Notes: a model not told the origin generated them from the sequence alone. A stretch of 64,000 nucleotides of DNA from Ancylostoma caninum (GCA_037903475.1 JBAJFG010000611.1:3410001-3474000); one strand, 5' to 3'; positions 1 through 12,222 are shown, counted from the first letter of the stretch. Program-made: numbers and translations.

Positions 1-740
1 CGATGTAGAGCATTCGTATTTCCAATTTTTCGAGACGGTTATTATAAACCAAATCGCTTTCCAACATATTTCTTTATCACTTTCCAAGCAACTAGGAAAC
101 AAAGAACAACTCGACAATCACTTATGCACGTAGTCGTGCAAATAATTTTGCGACGTGACTCTATGGAATACTGCCTTACTTGGCTGTTCAAATGATTTCA
201 CTTGTAAGGCTCTGAAAAGTCCTTTAAGGACTTGTTTTCCTTTTCTGCGAGAAGGTTTCATTTTAATCGGGTCAATTTGGAGCATCGACAAATTAAAATC
301 GTCTCTTCAGCAGAGCACAATGTGAGATCTTTTAGTGTTTCCGTAGAAGGGAGATGCTTCAAAGCATAGATTTCGTTCCAAGAAAAAAACTGCTCTTTGC
401 TTTGATTTCGGGCAAAACAAAGAGATGATTTCGCCCCCCAATGTGAGATCTTTTAGTGTTTCCGTAGAAGGGAGATGCTTCAAAGCATAGATTTCGTTCC
501 AAGAAAAAAACTGCTCTTTGCTTTGATTTCGGGCAAAACAAAGAGATGATTTCGCCCCCCCCCCCCTGTTCCAGAGAGCTAATCCTTTCACAAAAGAAAC
601 CAAGGGGAATTCAGCGAGTGTTGTCTAGACGTCGAATTTTCTTTTGGTACATCCTCAGGCAAAACTTTTTTTGTTATGAGCGAAACTTTACAGCGAAACC
701 ATTACATTGTGTATCCACCGTTTATTTATTTTTTGTTTAG
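1..740. other. Intronic sequence with a tandem duplication
   Basis: No exon seen; probably an intron of the kinase-like gene whose next exon begins at 741. The only structure is a 121-bp unit present twice in direct tandem (see next entry). The reading frames open here on both strands arise from that repeat. Confidence 0.5.
319..560. repeat. 121-bp tandem duplication
   Basis: The segment starting AATGTGAGATCTTTTAGTG at 319 is repeated almost identically from 440, each copy ending in a C-run that grows from 6 to about 10 bases in the second copy. Near-identity suggests a recent duplication inside an intron. Confidence 0.9.
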
Positions 741-3700
741 TGGAGTTTCTGAAGCCACAATTGCTCGACGAGCAGCAGCTAAAGCAAAAGGAGTCGTGCC
801 GTCCCCGGCCGTTTCCGTCATCACTATCAGCTCAAGTGAAGAAGATGAGCAGAACGGAAATAGGTTAGTACTTTCTGTGTTTTGTTGTCCAGTGTTTGCA
901 TCAGGGGATGCATATCCCTAGCTAGTGTGCTAGGAATCGTAGTACGCTAAGCCCTCTGATCTTCAGTACTTGGTAATAATCTGTCGAATAGGGTGCAAAT
1001 GAACAGTGAGGAGGTGAATTGTACAACGTTAATAATAGTAGTGCATACCGCGGACATATGAACGTTATGAACGTAGGGTTTGACGGATTAAACCTTCAAC
1101 AGAGTACCAGCGTCCTTTCATGAGATGGTGCCATTTCTGGATCAATTTGTCAAAATTCAAAGCTGCTACACATGTTTTCTGTCAAGAAGAACACGTCCTG
1201 CCTATATTGCCGTTGTATTCGGTGATATGGCTTCATTAAGGCGTGGAATAAAGCCAGAGGGTAAAGGTCGTAATTTGCATGAAGACTCAGGTGGTGAAGA
1301 TTATGCTACCCTCAACAGAAAAGCGGAAAATTGAATGAAGCAAATTCTAATTCCATCGGTTTCCCTGATACACATGCTGAAACTTCCGCATTTGGGGACT
1401 GAATCCCGATCCCATCTTTTTTTTTTGAATTCCAACGTAAGATCTATATTCCAAACTTCATGCAATAATTTACTTTGCCTAAATTTTGATCTTTTCATAA
1501 GGCTTTGTATAACTATCTGTTTCCGGTAAATATCCATTTTGCTCATCGTTTTTTCTTTGAAATCTAAAGGAATAACGGGTTCCAGTTGTTTGTCTAACAA
1601 CATGACAGGCCACTGTTCAAACCTATATGTAGTTGAAAAATGCCTCACAGCTCGATTGTCCCCACATTTAAAGATTACCTCCATTTACCTCCATGACTAC
1701 GGGTATCAGTGCATACATTTTATGAGCAGTGTATAGAGCAGTGCAAAAATATTCATATGATGTGTTATTCATAATTTGTTACAATCGGAGCTACAACTAA
1801 GCTTCGAGTTAGCCACTTGTTCTGCGCCGACACTTAGTACAAGGACTAAATACTTCCGTTAGAATCGGTTATATACAGTGTTCTTAACATTTTGGTACTT
1901 CATGTCTGTTTGCTTCTATTGACCTCATATTTCCTGGAACACTTTTTGTCGGCAGTGTAGCCAAATAAGAGTATATCCTAGTATAAGCACTACCCGGTAG
2001 TAGTACAGCCAGTGGCGTTGGCCCATCCGCGGCCTCGAGAAAGACGTCGCGCAACCGCGCCGCGCGCGCTGTAACCTATGTATTCTGCTGCTGTTATGCA
2101 ATTTCTTACGGCTTTTCTACTCGATTCTAGGGATTTTCGAGCAGATCGGGGAGAAAAGACCATAGAAATAGCATTCCGCAGGTGAAGACACCGATCCCGG
2201 CTCGCGCGGCGCGGTCGCGATACGTCCTTCTCGAATCCGCAGATGGGCCACCGCCGTTGCCGTCCACTGTACCTTTCTGAGTGTTTTCGAAACCTCGCGT
2301 CCACACTCCTGTTGCCTTCATCGCTGTGGTCCTTATAGAATACTCGCTAGTAACTCTGTACGTAGTTCAAGTGAAGGGCTATGCCTTTTCGAGAACCCTT
2401 TCTAGTTATCTGCGCTAAAGAAAACTTTCTCAGTTTTCAAAGGGTGCTAAGTTTGCTTAGATGCCAGCAATGCAAAAGGAACTATCCAGAAGCCTTAAAT
2501 AACAATATGATAAAAGCTCAAAATCGGTGTCATGGACATATAGATGAAGCTATTCCTAAAATAACCCCTATCGGAGTGAGGCGATTCTGATAACCCGGTT
2601 GAGGAAAAACTCGGCTGCTGCTGAGTTTTTCCGCTTCCTTATTGGTCTGCAAGTCTAGTGCTGCTAATTTAATCCTGATGCAGAAAGGAGATTATGTCGT
2701 ATGACATTTTTCTTGTGAAAAACACTTGCTCTTATAGAAAATGGGGCAGAGGGTTATTTGGTGTGAGGTAACAAAGAAGAGCAACGGTAGGAAGTTCTGA
2801 GCGCACAGTTATCGTCATATTTTAGTGTGAATTTGCTTCAGTAGCACAATGAATTGTTTGTCGAGTGAAGGAATTCGAATTCAGTACTGGAGGTCAGGCT
2901 TCCACAAAAGTTCACAGAAGATTAAGTTCTCTCATGGCTTACTTAATAAGTTTTGTGCACAGTTGCGACTTTTATCGTCCTAACACCTCAGCTTCTCTTA
3001 ACAGTAGGGTCAAAAATAACCATGGTTGAGATTGTTACTTTTGCTGAATGAAAACATCATGAAATGTCCATTCAAACAAAGTTCTAATGGATAACCGGCA
3101 TAAGCGATGAGCGGAATTCCTGTTTCGTAAGTTCGAAAGTTCCTGGGTTCTGGCGGTGCGTGAGCTTGAGGATCCTAGGTTTCTGAAAGATTGGCAGGCA
3201 GTGTTTGAGTTACTTCAACTCATACTTGTTGTTTTTTCTCTCCAAATTTCGCAGATTTTGAAATTCCTCCAACTTCCGACTTCTAGTCCTATGTATTGTT
3301 TTCGCTCATCCCCGACCGGCACTATCGAATGAGTATTTGTAAGGAAAAAAAGCAAGACAAATTTTAAAAGTAAAACTAAAACCATTGGTCCTGAGAAGTT
3401 GGGATATGACTGGCTACTGTGGTAACTAAGTTCACGTCTGAACATTTATAACTGCATGAGTTGCTGGTGTAATTCGTCATGAGCTTCGTGGACGAATTAA
3501 TCTTGAACCTTCTTATGGGTACATCCATGGGCGTTCATCTGAGAAGTATAATATTAATAGAACAAAAATTTCGCGAAAGATATGTAATCACGCTTCCGCT
3601 GTCTGTTGGCCATTTTTGATTCTTTTCCTTGACTTCTTGTTATTTCCTTTCTAGCGAAATTTGTTCAATTTACCGATAGTTCCCTTTTTTGATCGGGACG

Positions 3701-5695
3701 CTTCTCATGACTGCTTCAGCCAGTGAAATGTTTTATAATAGGTCCGAAAATAGTTGAAAACCTTCCGCTTATGACGCGCGTCGACGTAGGGGTGTTTTCG
3801 TAATTTTTCCTGTTTTCCATGGAATTGAGAAGATGATTTGTAATAGTATCAACTTCCACACCTGTTTATTTCAGTATTGTTGTGGTACTTCTCTTCAATG
3901 GAAGGTACTCTGAACAATTTGCCAGAAAACAGTCCTGGTATAAACAGCAGTACTGAAGCACCGGGAGTTCACTTAGGTGTTTATACGCTTGTCCATCCTG
4001 TTTTGATTTTTGCACACTCGTCATTGCCGAGTGTTTTTAATTGCGTCACCGGGGCTCCACATAAATTTCATGTGAACCATAAGTTATTCCTGGAAATGTG
4101 GACTTTTTTCAGTAACCAGTTGCGATGTTGACAGTGTATTAGTTGCGAAATTATAGCACACTTACTGGTAGTAATTTGGGATGCTTTAGTGCTTTAGCAG
4201 CTGAGATTCAACAGAAGTTAGAATAACTGAATTCGTATGCGTCATCGCACGATTTTCCCTGCGAATGTCAGTAAATCTGCTCCATTTCAATTCGTATTGA
4301 GATCTTGTGACGCAGTTGGATTCTTGAGATCCTGTGACGCAGGTGGATTCGTCATTATTGAGAATTTCTCTCCTCTTAGTGGATGCTTTATGATTAATAG
4401 TGATTTGCGTGTAAATGTTTGAAAGTGCATGAAACAATAACATTTTCTCGTCATTTTGAGTTTGGCTCACGTCTAACACGGTAAAGGTTACGACTGAGCG
4501 TCGGATAATTGACTGTTTTTGCAGTTGCACTCAGTAGTTAAATAACGACGCCTTCTAAAACAAAGGATACTTTTCCTAAGATTTACGTTCGTTAGATGTA
4601 CTTAAATGACAGAATTGGTGATGATAGAATTCTGAGGACCACTATTCACGGATTGCTTTGACAGCGTTGTTTTTCCTTCATTTCATTCTTAAAGAATCCA
4701 GGGTGTTATCCTAGAATATCTTGCACTAGGGAGAATCGAAAGATTTTATAAAGGCTCTAAGAACTCCAATTGCATGCACTATATCAGGCTTCGCGAAGCC
4801 TGGTGACGAAATTGCGTCAAAAGCCGGTCCAAAAAGAAATTGTCTGCATCAACTGACAAAGAGGAAGAAAATTCTTAGAAAAGCGTTGTCGTTCGCAATC
4901 ATTATACAGGAGGACCTGATTTTGAGTTGAATGGTAAAGGACTCACTGATGTCTGTCCCACGGATCGTGCCTTTTGAGCGATTGCCAACAAATGTGCATT
5001 TAACGAATGAGTTTCACCTTATAAGCATGACAACGTCCTTGTTTGGATAGCCGCCCTGGCATACTCACGTTCTTATCCGTTAGCTATTGTTTTATCTCTT
5101 TGGCTTTGAAAACCATCATTTTTTTCTTTTCCAAACAATTTTTTTCGAGTTCTTCTGTAGGGTAGCGGAACAAAGTCCTCTCAAGCGAAGTTCTTATTCT
5201 TCTAGTGAAACTAATGAATTTTAACTCTCGAGGTTTCACGGAATTTCACCATTGACCTGCTGCTCACTGTTCGCGCGTAATAAATTCATTCATTTTCACG
5301 TTTGGAAAACGTCAGGCAGAGGTTTGAAGAAAAGCGGTGTAACAAAAAAGGCGATGAAATTGGCAGTGGAACCGTGAAAGAATAAAAACCGGAAAGGAAT
5401 GGCGCACAAAGTGTTCGTTACTGGAGTAATAATACTATATGCTGATACGAGATCTATGGCATAAATCTGTGGCTGACATATTTGGGTACAAAACTACTGA
5501 CTACTTATGATATTCCTAATTTTCAGCGTCGCATCCGAATCTGGAAGTTCGACGGCGATTCGTCGTCCGACGGCGAAATGTGCAGTGGTTCGCCCCATGG
5601 TCGAGGTGAAACGGGAGGCACCTGATCAGTCGGCATACGATATGGTTGTACTCGCAAATGACAGCATGGCGGCTGCCAACGTTTGGAATCAGTAG
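741..5695 (+). CDS. hpk-1: C-terminal end of a HIPK-type kinase gene (last two exons)
   Basis: Two exons join in frame: 741-863 (acceptor TTTGTTTAG, donor AG/GTTAGT) and 5527-5695 (acceptor TTTTCAG, stop TAG at 5693-5695). Phase 2 matches on both sides and gives about 97 residues. The first exon is basic and alanine-rich and then reads P-A-V-S-V-I-T-I-S-S-S-E-E-D-E-Q. That V-I-T-I-S-S plus acidic-tail arrangement is the SUMO-interaction motif known from homeodomain-interacting protein kinases (HIPK/HPK-1). Nuclear Ser/Thr kinases of this family regulate transcription and stress responses. The kinase domain is not visible and must lie left of the window, so the assignment rests on this motif and on its C-terminal position. 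The separating intron is 4.66 kb and holds a MITE at 2004-2273. Alternative: another nuclear protein with the same motif. Confidence 0.6.
864..5526 (+). other. Large intron of the hpk-1-like gene
   Basis: No convincing exon. It contains an inverted-repeat MITE (2004-2273), a GGAAAAACTC/GAGTTTTTCC hairpin near 2603-2632 and a diverged 27-base tandem repeat near 4298-4352. Small open frames at 2381-2590 and 3877-4131 lack coherent splice signals. Confidence 0.45.
2004..2273. mobile_element. Inverted-repeat MITE, copy 1
   Basis: The ends are inverted copies of each other: GTTGGCCCATCCGCGGCCTC near the left and, at the right, GAATCCGCAGATGGGCCACC followed by GCCGTTGCCGTCCACTGTAC. GC-rich arms enclose an AT-richer centre. 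A second copy with the same ends lies at 37966-38235. It is non-coding: the open frames on both strands are by-products of the GC-rich arms. Confidence 0.75.
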
Positions 5696-6324
5696 ATGTA
5701 TAGTGTACGTTACTCGGTTTTTTGGTTACTTTTTTTCCTCACAGATCTTACCTCGCTATATATGTAGCAGCAATGAGCGGAATTCTGGCCATCCAGTGTT
5801 CCTGTGTTTTTCGTACTTCCGACTTCCGGAATCTCAAATCTAACTTAGATCATTCCTGCTATACAGGAATCGTTACTCTCAACGCATTCTGAAATTTGTT
5901 GTGAAATTAACGAGCTACTCAATAGTACCGTGTATTGGATGTACTATCAATTTCAAAAAGCCCGTTTGTTGGACATTAGCTGAAGTTAAGTGCTGCAGAG
6001 TAGAGTTGTGTGTTATAACGTAACGACTTAACGCATAACGGTCCATGTTCCAGGCATTTAACGGATTAACGAAAATTGAAGCTCCTGCAACGCACAGCTT
6101 TGCTATATACCTAGACGCTGCTATACCTTGCAAAAGTTTTGCTTACTAGAGGGTTAGAACCGAGTTGTGGTGAGCACTGAGCGACAAGGAGAAGTGGTGC
6201 CGCTACTGTACGATTTATGCATCCAAACACTATTTTAACTGGTGTTATGTATACGTATTCTTTAATTTGCGTTCAAGTTTAACCCAGTGTATTTACGCAA
6301 AAGTACCGAATGAGTTGGTATTCA
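5696..6324. other. Intergenic sequence
   Basis: Downstream of the hpk-1-like stop codon and upstream of the 6.3 kb palindrome. No exon, repeat or RNA gene seen. It should include the 3' end of the kinase transcript, but no convincing AATAAA was picked out. Confidence 0.4.
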
Positions 6325-6519
6325 AGGGCTGGAGGAAGTATTTAAGTGAACCAATCACTCACAAGGGAAGTGCAACAGGCCAGACTCGCAAATCGGAATG
6401 AAACCTATCTGGCTTGAATCTTTGTTGGAGAGGGTGTTACAGTATATATTTCATTATTGCCCTCGATTCCAAAAAACAAAAATCCCACCACAGTACCATA
6501 TGCGCTGCAGCACTCGTCC

Positions 6520-6600
6520 GTCAGCGACGATGTGGCCGAGTGGGGAGGATGCTGCACTGTCAGCTCGAGAGTTTGAACCCCGTCATGCGCACCTACCTGT
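6520..6600 (+). other. tRNA-like (Pol III box) segment in left palindrome arm
   Basis: TGGCCGAGTGG (A-box-like) is followed by AGTTTGAACCCC (B-box-like). No good acceptor stem or anticodon arm can be drawn, so this looks like a tRNA-derived repeat rather than a working tRNA gene. The right arm carries the matching segment on the minus strand. Confidence 0.5.
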
Positions 6601-6797
6601 TTTGCTCTCTCATTTTTTTATTCCCCCTGTGTTGTTGAAATCAAATTTAAAAGGTTAGAAGATAATACTTATCCTTACTGACGCACTAGGCACGGAATAA
6701 CTACGTTATATAAAACCTGCTTTTCTCCCTCGATTAGCTATAAAGTAGCAGTCACTTTTCACGACTGTAACTCAAAATCTTTCCCACTCGGTTCATA

Positions 6798-7190
6798 ATG
6801 TTCGAACCTTCACGCGTCGTGGCCCTTTTGTTGGCTCGGTTTGGTCCGGGTGATGGCAACTGTGCAACTCGTGATGAGCGGAAGTTGGCCGAAGCATTTG
6901 GAAGGATTCTTCTTGAGGCTGCTCACTGCGAGCTTACAATAGCAGATGAAGAAGAACTAGAAGTCGATGATGAGGAAAAGATGGACGAGGAATGGGATAT
7001 AATGTCCGAAATTGATGAGGTTTGCTCTCCCCTCCCGTATGAATCGGGATTTGTCGGATTCGGCGGAAAGCCCATACCCGTAGAGCAGGTATTTTCTTCC
7101 CCATGCTTTCTCATTGACCATCCTTTTTTTGTTTTGAATGAAAATTTTACAATTTTCTAGCGACTCGAGGGAAAGCTGTACGATCACTAA
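6798..7190 (+). CDS. Small acidic two-exon gene inside the palindrome
   Basis: Not recognised. Exon 1 is 6798-7088, the intron 7089-7160 has GT...TTTTCTAG, and exon 2 is 7161-7190 ending in TAA; phase 0 on both sides, 106 residues. The N-terminal third looks helical (arginine/alanine/leucine-rich, including R-V-V-A-L-L-L-A-R-F). Residues about 50-70 are almost entirely acidic (E-E-E-L-E-V-D-D-E-E). The tail is G-F-V-G-F-G-G-K-P-I-P-V. There is no signal peptide or membrane segment. The first ATG follows an in-frame AT-rich leader. Its central position between 385-bp inverted arms suggests it is either cargo of, or the first exons of, a mobile element. An acidic regulatory or chromatin-binding protein is possible but unproven. 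Intron boundaries and frame are good, so the confidence is mostly about function. Confidence 0.5.
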
Positions 7191-7324
7191 ACTACGTTCA
7201 TAGCATAGTAGTTATTCTATAGCTAGTACGTCAGTAAAGACAAGTGTTGTCTTCTAGCCCTCCAAAATTGATTTCAATAACATAGGAGGAATAAAAAACA
7301 AAAATGCAAAACGAGTGTCAATGA

Positions 7325-7400
7325 CGGGATCCAAACCCTCGACCTCCTGCCTATCAGTCCGCATCCTCTCCACTCGGCCACCTCGTCGCTGACGGACTAG
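7325..7400 (-). other. tRNA-like (Pol III box) segment in right palindrome arm
   Basis: On the minus strand, GGTGGCCGAGTGG is followed by GGGTTTGGATCCCGTC, a clear A-box/B-box pair. It is the inverted counterpart of the segment at 6520-6600. Confidence 0.5.
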
Positions 7401-7600
7401 TGCTGCAACGCATATAGTACTGTGGTGGGATTTTTGTTTTTTGGAATCGAGGGCAATAATGAAATATATACTGTAACACCCTCTCCAACAAAGATTCAAG
7501 CCAGATAGGTTTCATCCCGATTTTCGAATATGGCCTCTTGCACTTCCCTTGTCAGCAACGGCACCGCCCAACTTCTTTCTATTATCTGCATCAGAACCGT

Positions 7601-8500
7601 ATGGGAAGAGGTAGAACAGCACCTCTCAACCACAGTGTAATTGATGCTATTACGAAAAAAAGTCTGCTGGAGGTGTAGAGCGTTGTGCCCAAAATGGGCG
7701 ATCCGAGCTGATGTCTGCGATTGGCCAATCCATGCTAATGGTCAATCGCAGAGCACAGAAGCACCGCCTTTTCGGGCACAATATTCCGTAAGCCCACATC
7801 GTTGCAGATGAGATTCCGGGTGTCATCAAGCCGAAAGTAGTCATTAAGTGTCCGAGATCCCCAAACTTCCCATTGTTACCTCTCCCTCCGATCCTCCCCC
7901 TCCACTCTACCACTTTATATGACCGAATCAAATCGTTTGGTTGCATATTGGTTCTGATTCTACATCCTATGCTCAGAGCGGCTCTATTTTGCAAGATTAA
8001 TGGAGCCATCGATATTTGAACACATGATTTCATAACCGTGTCGAGCATAAATTCAACCTGAGTGAGCAAGCTCTTGGAGTTTCGACTTCAATTCAGTTAT
8101 TAAACGAAAATCAACTGCATGCCATAGGTAGGTGCAACCTCGCAGGCAACTCATTCTGAGCCCTGTTTTTTCCCAAGATCAAGCTGAGAAAGATCCGCGT
8201 TTTTTCTTATTCTGTGTACTGAAGTGAAATTTTTTTTAAATCTTTAGCTTTACCCGCTAGTGATAGTAAAGTTAAAAATTAATTTAGATCAACAGAAGTT
8301 GTTCTGGAGGTGTTTTTTCTGCCCAATTATGCTTAACCGTGAAAAGTTAGAGCTGTATTTTTCAATCTTGTTTTGATTAGGCTTGTTACTATAGCGATAC
8401 ACTTTTTTTCTGACATGAATAGCCAACGGCTTTTTACCTTCCAAATGATTTTTTGCTGAGTGAGAGAGTTTCAATTTTTTTGGCACGTCAGCCGCATCAA
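7601..8500. other. Intergenic sequence
   Basis: An open frame at 7650-8069 on the minus strand lacks exon-like composition. No RNA gene or repeat was recognised. The minus strand near 8289-8528 may hold the tail of the uncertain gene described next. Confidence 0.3.
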
Positions 8501-8529
8501 TTACCCTAACACCCTGTCTTCCTCTCAAA

Positions 8530-9217
8530 ACCGTCGCTTAGGAAAGGCAGTGCGTACTACGCGTGCCCGAAATTTACGGAAAGCTTCCGGTGGCGGATTC
8601 GTGAACGTTCCCGGGAGGGATCTGAGCATCTTGATCACCCAAGGTGAACGAGTATTCTCACCAAAATGCAATATTTCTTGCTTTCCTTACCATTTTACAA
8701 TATAATTCAATTTTATAAATAAGATGAGTTGCTCCGGCGAGCTACGCTCATCTCTGTCAATAGAACTCGTCCGCAACGAAATGGCGGGTAGATCGCTTTC
8801 ATCCTGGGAATGTTCATGAATCCCACCACTGTGAGCCGATGCAACAAAGCCACCATGCATAGAAGTTACGCTAGATGGCACACTCTCCTTTATGTTTATT
8901 ATCGGTTGCAAGTGCTGACAATACAAGAACAACTAAACGAGAAACGACGCCGACGCCGATATTTTGTATAGTAAGAATATAAAACTCTTCGGAGAAGAAT
9001 AGTACATTACAAGTGGAAACGTGGTGAGATATTAATCAGTGTAGAGAGTGTGAGGGCAGGAGTGAGGGAGGGAGAGGGGGGGGGGGCATTTCGTGGATCT
9101 CGGGGCGAGGAAGAGCGGTGGCCGCCAACACCGCAAGTCCTCAGAGGAGTATATCGGGGCTCCGGATACCAATTTAGCAGGTCCGTCAACCTCGCTGGTG
9201 ACCACGGTATCATCCAT
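8530..9217 (-). CDS. Unrecognised minus-strand exons (partial model)
   Basis: Three exon-like blocks lie on the minus strand. One starts with ATG at 9217 (M-D-D-T-V-V-T-S-E-V-D-G-P-A-K) with purine-N-pyrimidine codon bias. A second, 8914 to about 8716, follows a good acceptor (TTGTATTGTCAG) and encodes a Ser/Asp/Glu-rich, probably disordered stretch (S-L-R-T-S-S-I-D-R-D-E-R-S-S-P-E-Q). A third, about 8655-8541, ends F-P-K-R-R-F-stop. The joins could not be resolved in one frame: the best donor after exon 2 would create a stop. The + strand is also partly open here, so the strand is not certain for the first block. No function can be assigned. Confidence 0.3.
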
Positions 9218-9249
9218 TCGATCACGAGGGGTATTGGGGTATTAGGTTA

Positions 9250-11790
9250 ATTAAATTTGTGAACGCACAAGAAACTAAAAAACGGACAATGTACGGCGCT
9301 TTCCAAATGAATTTTGTCCTACGACGTCGCAAGAGACAGCATGTGATGTGCGCGACGTAGCGTTACCAGTAAACACGAACTCTGCGAACACACAAACGTC
9401 TCACCAAAATTGGTCCATGGAAACCGTGTGTTATGAGACTTTTTTTTTGGGAATCTTTCCATTGTCTTCGTTCATGGCGTCTCGGCTGGCGGCGAAGTGA
9501 ATTCAGTGGAAATAGAGAAAAGGAAACTTTGCCCTGACCTTGCCTTTAAGTTGTATAATTGGGAACTACTACAAGTTGCGCACTGAGAGGTTTCACATGG
9601 GTGATTCTGTATTCTGTATGTCTAATGTATATCTAAGCACGTATACGGAAACAGATTGCGCACCAGTGCACGGTTGGTTTTTGTGGATGTTGAGGCCTGC
9701 GTTGTCGACGTCTTCTAGGAATATCGTGCGGAAGAGGGGGGGGGGGGGAGACTGAAACTGTACCGATTGGCTCCGATTCTCACGACAACTTGGCACTATA
9801 AGGGCACTATTAGGGGCCACGGTAGCGTGAGACATATCCTAGGAATTTCCTGGACTTCTCACTCCTAAGAATTTTTTGAGTTTCTGAGCGGTAACCACTT
9901 GTGCTAAGTTTCATCCAAAACGCTGCCGCAGGTATTGAAAAATGAGCCTTTTTATCGCTTGCAACCCAGCCATATGTGCACATGCATGAACCGTGCGCCT
10001 AATTCTGAGAAATTAAAAAAATCACTGCTAATACTACCATGCTCTGTTATCCTTTTCGTTTCAGGAATGATCATCACTGTTTGTGAACTCCTCTCGGCAT
10101 GCAAACAGTGATTTTTCATGGGTTAACGTGATCGGACTTCACTGATTGTTTTATGATGTACTGAGTACAGTACAACGTTGTATATTCTTCATCATAGTTT
10201 TGCGTGGTCCTCGTTCACTGTATAAAGCATGCCCTCTCTTACGTACTAATATTCTTTAAAGGGTTATCATGTTGTTATTGTTTTTTATTCATTTTCCTCT
10301 CATTTGACTGTGTAAAGTGACTCTTTCCTTTCAGTTTTTTTTGTCTATTTCGTCGTTTATGTTTTCATTTTATCACTATACGGACTTATCAGATCCATTC
10401 GATTGTAATAATATTATCATTAGTTCTTATCTAGCACAGATTCTCTGCGTATATTTTTTCGTGTAATAATCGTTCCTTTTAAAGGTGTCATCTGTGTTAC
10501 CCCTTAAAGTCATATTTTCCTTTCCATAGGCACTCGTATCAAACTACGAGTTATAACGTTAAGTTTATAAAAATGGGTGGTAAATCGTGTTCTAGGCGAT
10601 TTAGAGTTCCTTTATTATTATTATTTTCATTTTTTCCTTCTATTTTCTACTTCTTGTCACGTGTATTCGTTTTGTCAAAGACGGAAGCTTAATAGATTTA
10701 TGTATCGTTAGCCATTGCTTTACTCCTTGGTCTAGCAGATTTTGTGGTAGATCTGGGTATGATTATGTGTATTCCACATCACAATTTTATGCTGTGTTCT
10801 TGCAGTCTTAGTGGTGGTGATTTCCCAAGTAATAAACATTGTTGCCCATTGGATTCAGGGTGTTTCCACAATAAGGAGTTAACAGGTTCGTTCTTAAAGT
10901 TATGAAACAGTCACAGCTACGCTCATTCTTCCAAAAAGGCTTCAAATGATGCAGTGTGGTGTGGAAATAGCACGAGAATGGCTGTGAATCAAAGGAGAAC
11001 CATGGAATTTCATTGTAATATTGTTTGATAGGGGCAAACTAGATTGAGTTTTCCATTTAGATCCGGTTTTTGACGCCTGGAAACAAAGCGTAGATAGTGA
11101 CCTTAAAAAGAATTATGCCGTTATGAAGCAGATGATGTAATAATCAGTCGGATGATGTAATAATCCGTAAGTATTGGGATAGGATGTGACTGGAACCTTT
11201 GAGGCTTCTGTGATTCTTTCATCCCTGATGTCCTCGAAAACCATGTGCATTCTGCTATCATGACTTTATCTGCTGGGCTAGGATTCATGAACGCATAACC
11301 AAGCGATGCCAGGGCTCGGATGCTTTACTGACAGAGATTACCTAGGCAAACGGATTAAGGCGCCAAAATTTACATTTTACCTGTACTCACCAATGCATGT
11401 ACCCAAATGTGGCGCTGTATATACCTGGCTGTCAACTATGGGCAGTCATAAGCATAGGTATGGGATTACCCATTTTTACAGTGTTGCAGCCGGTCCCAGG
11501 TTATCTAACCAATCTTCATGTCCTGCGTCTCCTGATATCACGGGGTAACCAGCCACGATGACCGTAGTTGATCTGCTTGGTTAACGTTTCACGATTCCCA
11601 GCCCTAAATGTTTAAACGACGATAAATTTTATGAAATTCCAAGCAAGCAATCAATAGCATGATAGCGATGCCAAAATGTGTGCATTTCCTGGCAAACATT
11701 AATGTTAGTGTGGAACTTTTCCTGATCGGCAAATCAACTGTGACAACACACTTGGCTCTGTTCATGTTAGTCTCATCGGCAAACAGCTGA
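9250..11790. other. Intergenic, AT-rich in its middle part
   Basis: No gene, RNA gene or clear transposon end recognised. Contains a poly-G run near 9738 and T-rich stretches at 10.3-10.7 kb. A short direct repeat, GGATGATGTAATAATC, is near 11135-11165. Confidence 0.35.
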
Positions 11791-11812
11791 TCGATGCTGT
11801 TGTCGTTCCGAG

Positions 11813-12222
11813 CTATGGCTCCCAGGAACGCAACAAGTCCCAGAACTCGTTCTCAACTAAGCCTCGCTCCTCGACGAGGGCATCCTCGGCCGCATGATGT
11901 GGGTTGTCAGCAGGCTCCATCGACAAGGAACTTTCACCGCCGGCGAGCGAGGCGGCGAGGTAGGTGTTCGCGCGCGGGCGGTCGCGTCGCGTATCGATCC
12001 GCGAGCGACGCGATTTGTTTGTGCTGCCAGCCGGGTGGTCTGACCGTAACCGTTCGGATGCCACGAGTCTCGCACCTCCTCTGGATCTGTACTGCCTGAC
12101 TGGTTGTGCTGCTGTGTACTGTTGTTTCCTTCGACAGTATTGCGCTTCACTTGTGGAAGGTAGTATGAATGATTAACGCTCTCTGTTGTGCTGTCGGACG
12201 TGCTCCCTTCTTGAGGATTCAT
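11813..12222 (-). CDS. Unrecognised minus-strand coding sequence with a frame switch
   Basis: Two overlapping minus-strand frames look coding in sequence. The upstream one starts with ATG at 12222 (M-N-P-Q-E-G-S-T-S-D-S-T-T-E-S) and is hydrophilic, rich in Ser, Thr, Asn and Gln for about 80 codons. The downstream one gives E-S-S-L-S-M-E-P-A-D-N-P-H-H, then E-F-W-D-L-L-R-S-W-E-P and a stop at 11813. Both have strong purine-first codon bias. A short intron or an indel between about 11960 and 12080 must link them; candidate donor GAG/GTGCGA and acceptor CTGGCAG exist but do not give a unique open join. It may be the 5' part of the gene whose other pieces are at 8.5-9.2 kb. No domain recognised; likely disordered. 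Confidence 0.35.

Larger units (their letters stand above)
6325..7600. mobile_element. Long palindrome with tRNA-like arms around a small gene
   Basis: The left arm (about 6325-6710) and right arm (about 7195-7600) are inverted copies with many substitutions, separated by about 480 bp. Alignable pieces include CACAAGGGAAGTGCAA near the outer ends, CAAAGATTCAAGCCAGATAGG (read on + in the right arm) and TTACTGACG at the inner ends. Each arm, read outside-in, contains TGGCCGAGTGG followed about 40 bases later by a GTTTGAACCC or GTTTGGATCCC box, like the A and B boxes of a Ser/Leu tRNA. The arms could be two tRNA-derived SINEs in opposite orientation, or the inverted repeats of a mobile unit carrying the gene at 6798-7190. 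Confidence 0.75.

Noticed and set aside
2598..2640. Bacterial-type terminator hairpin
   Set aside because: GGAAAAACTCGGC/GAGTTTTTCC forms a hairpin, but the context is a nematode intron; there is no such terminator system.
9050..9250. + strand frame over the 9.1-9.2 kb GC-rich block
   Set aside because: Open on both strands; the minus frame has an ATG and better codon bias, and the + side lacks a pyrimidine-rich acceptor. Kept only as a doubt in the minus-strand entry.
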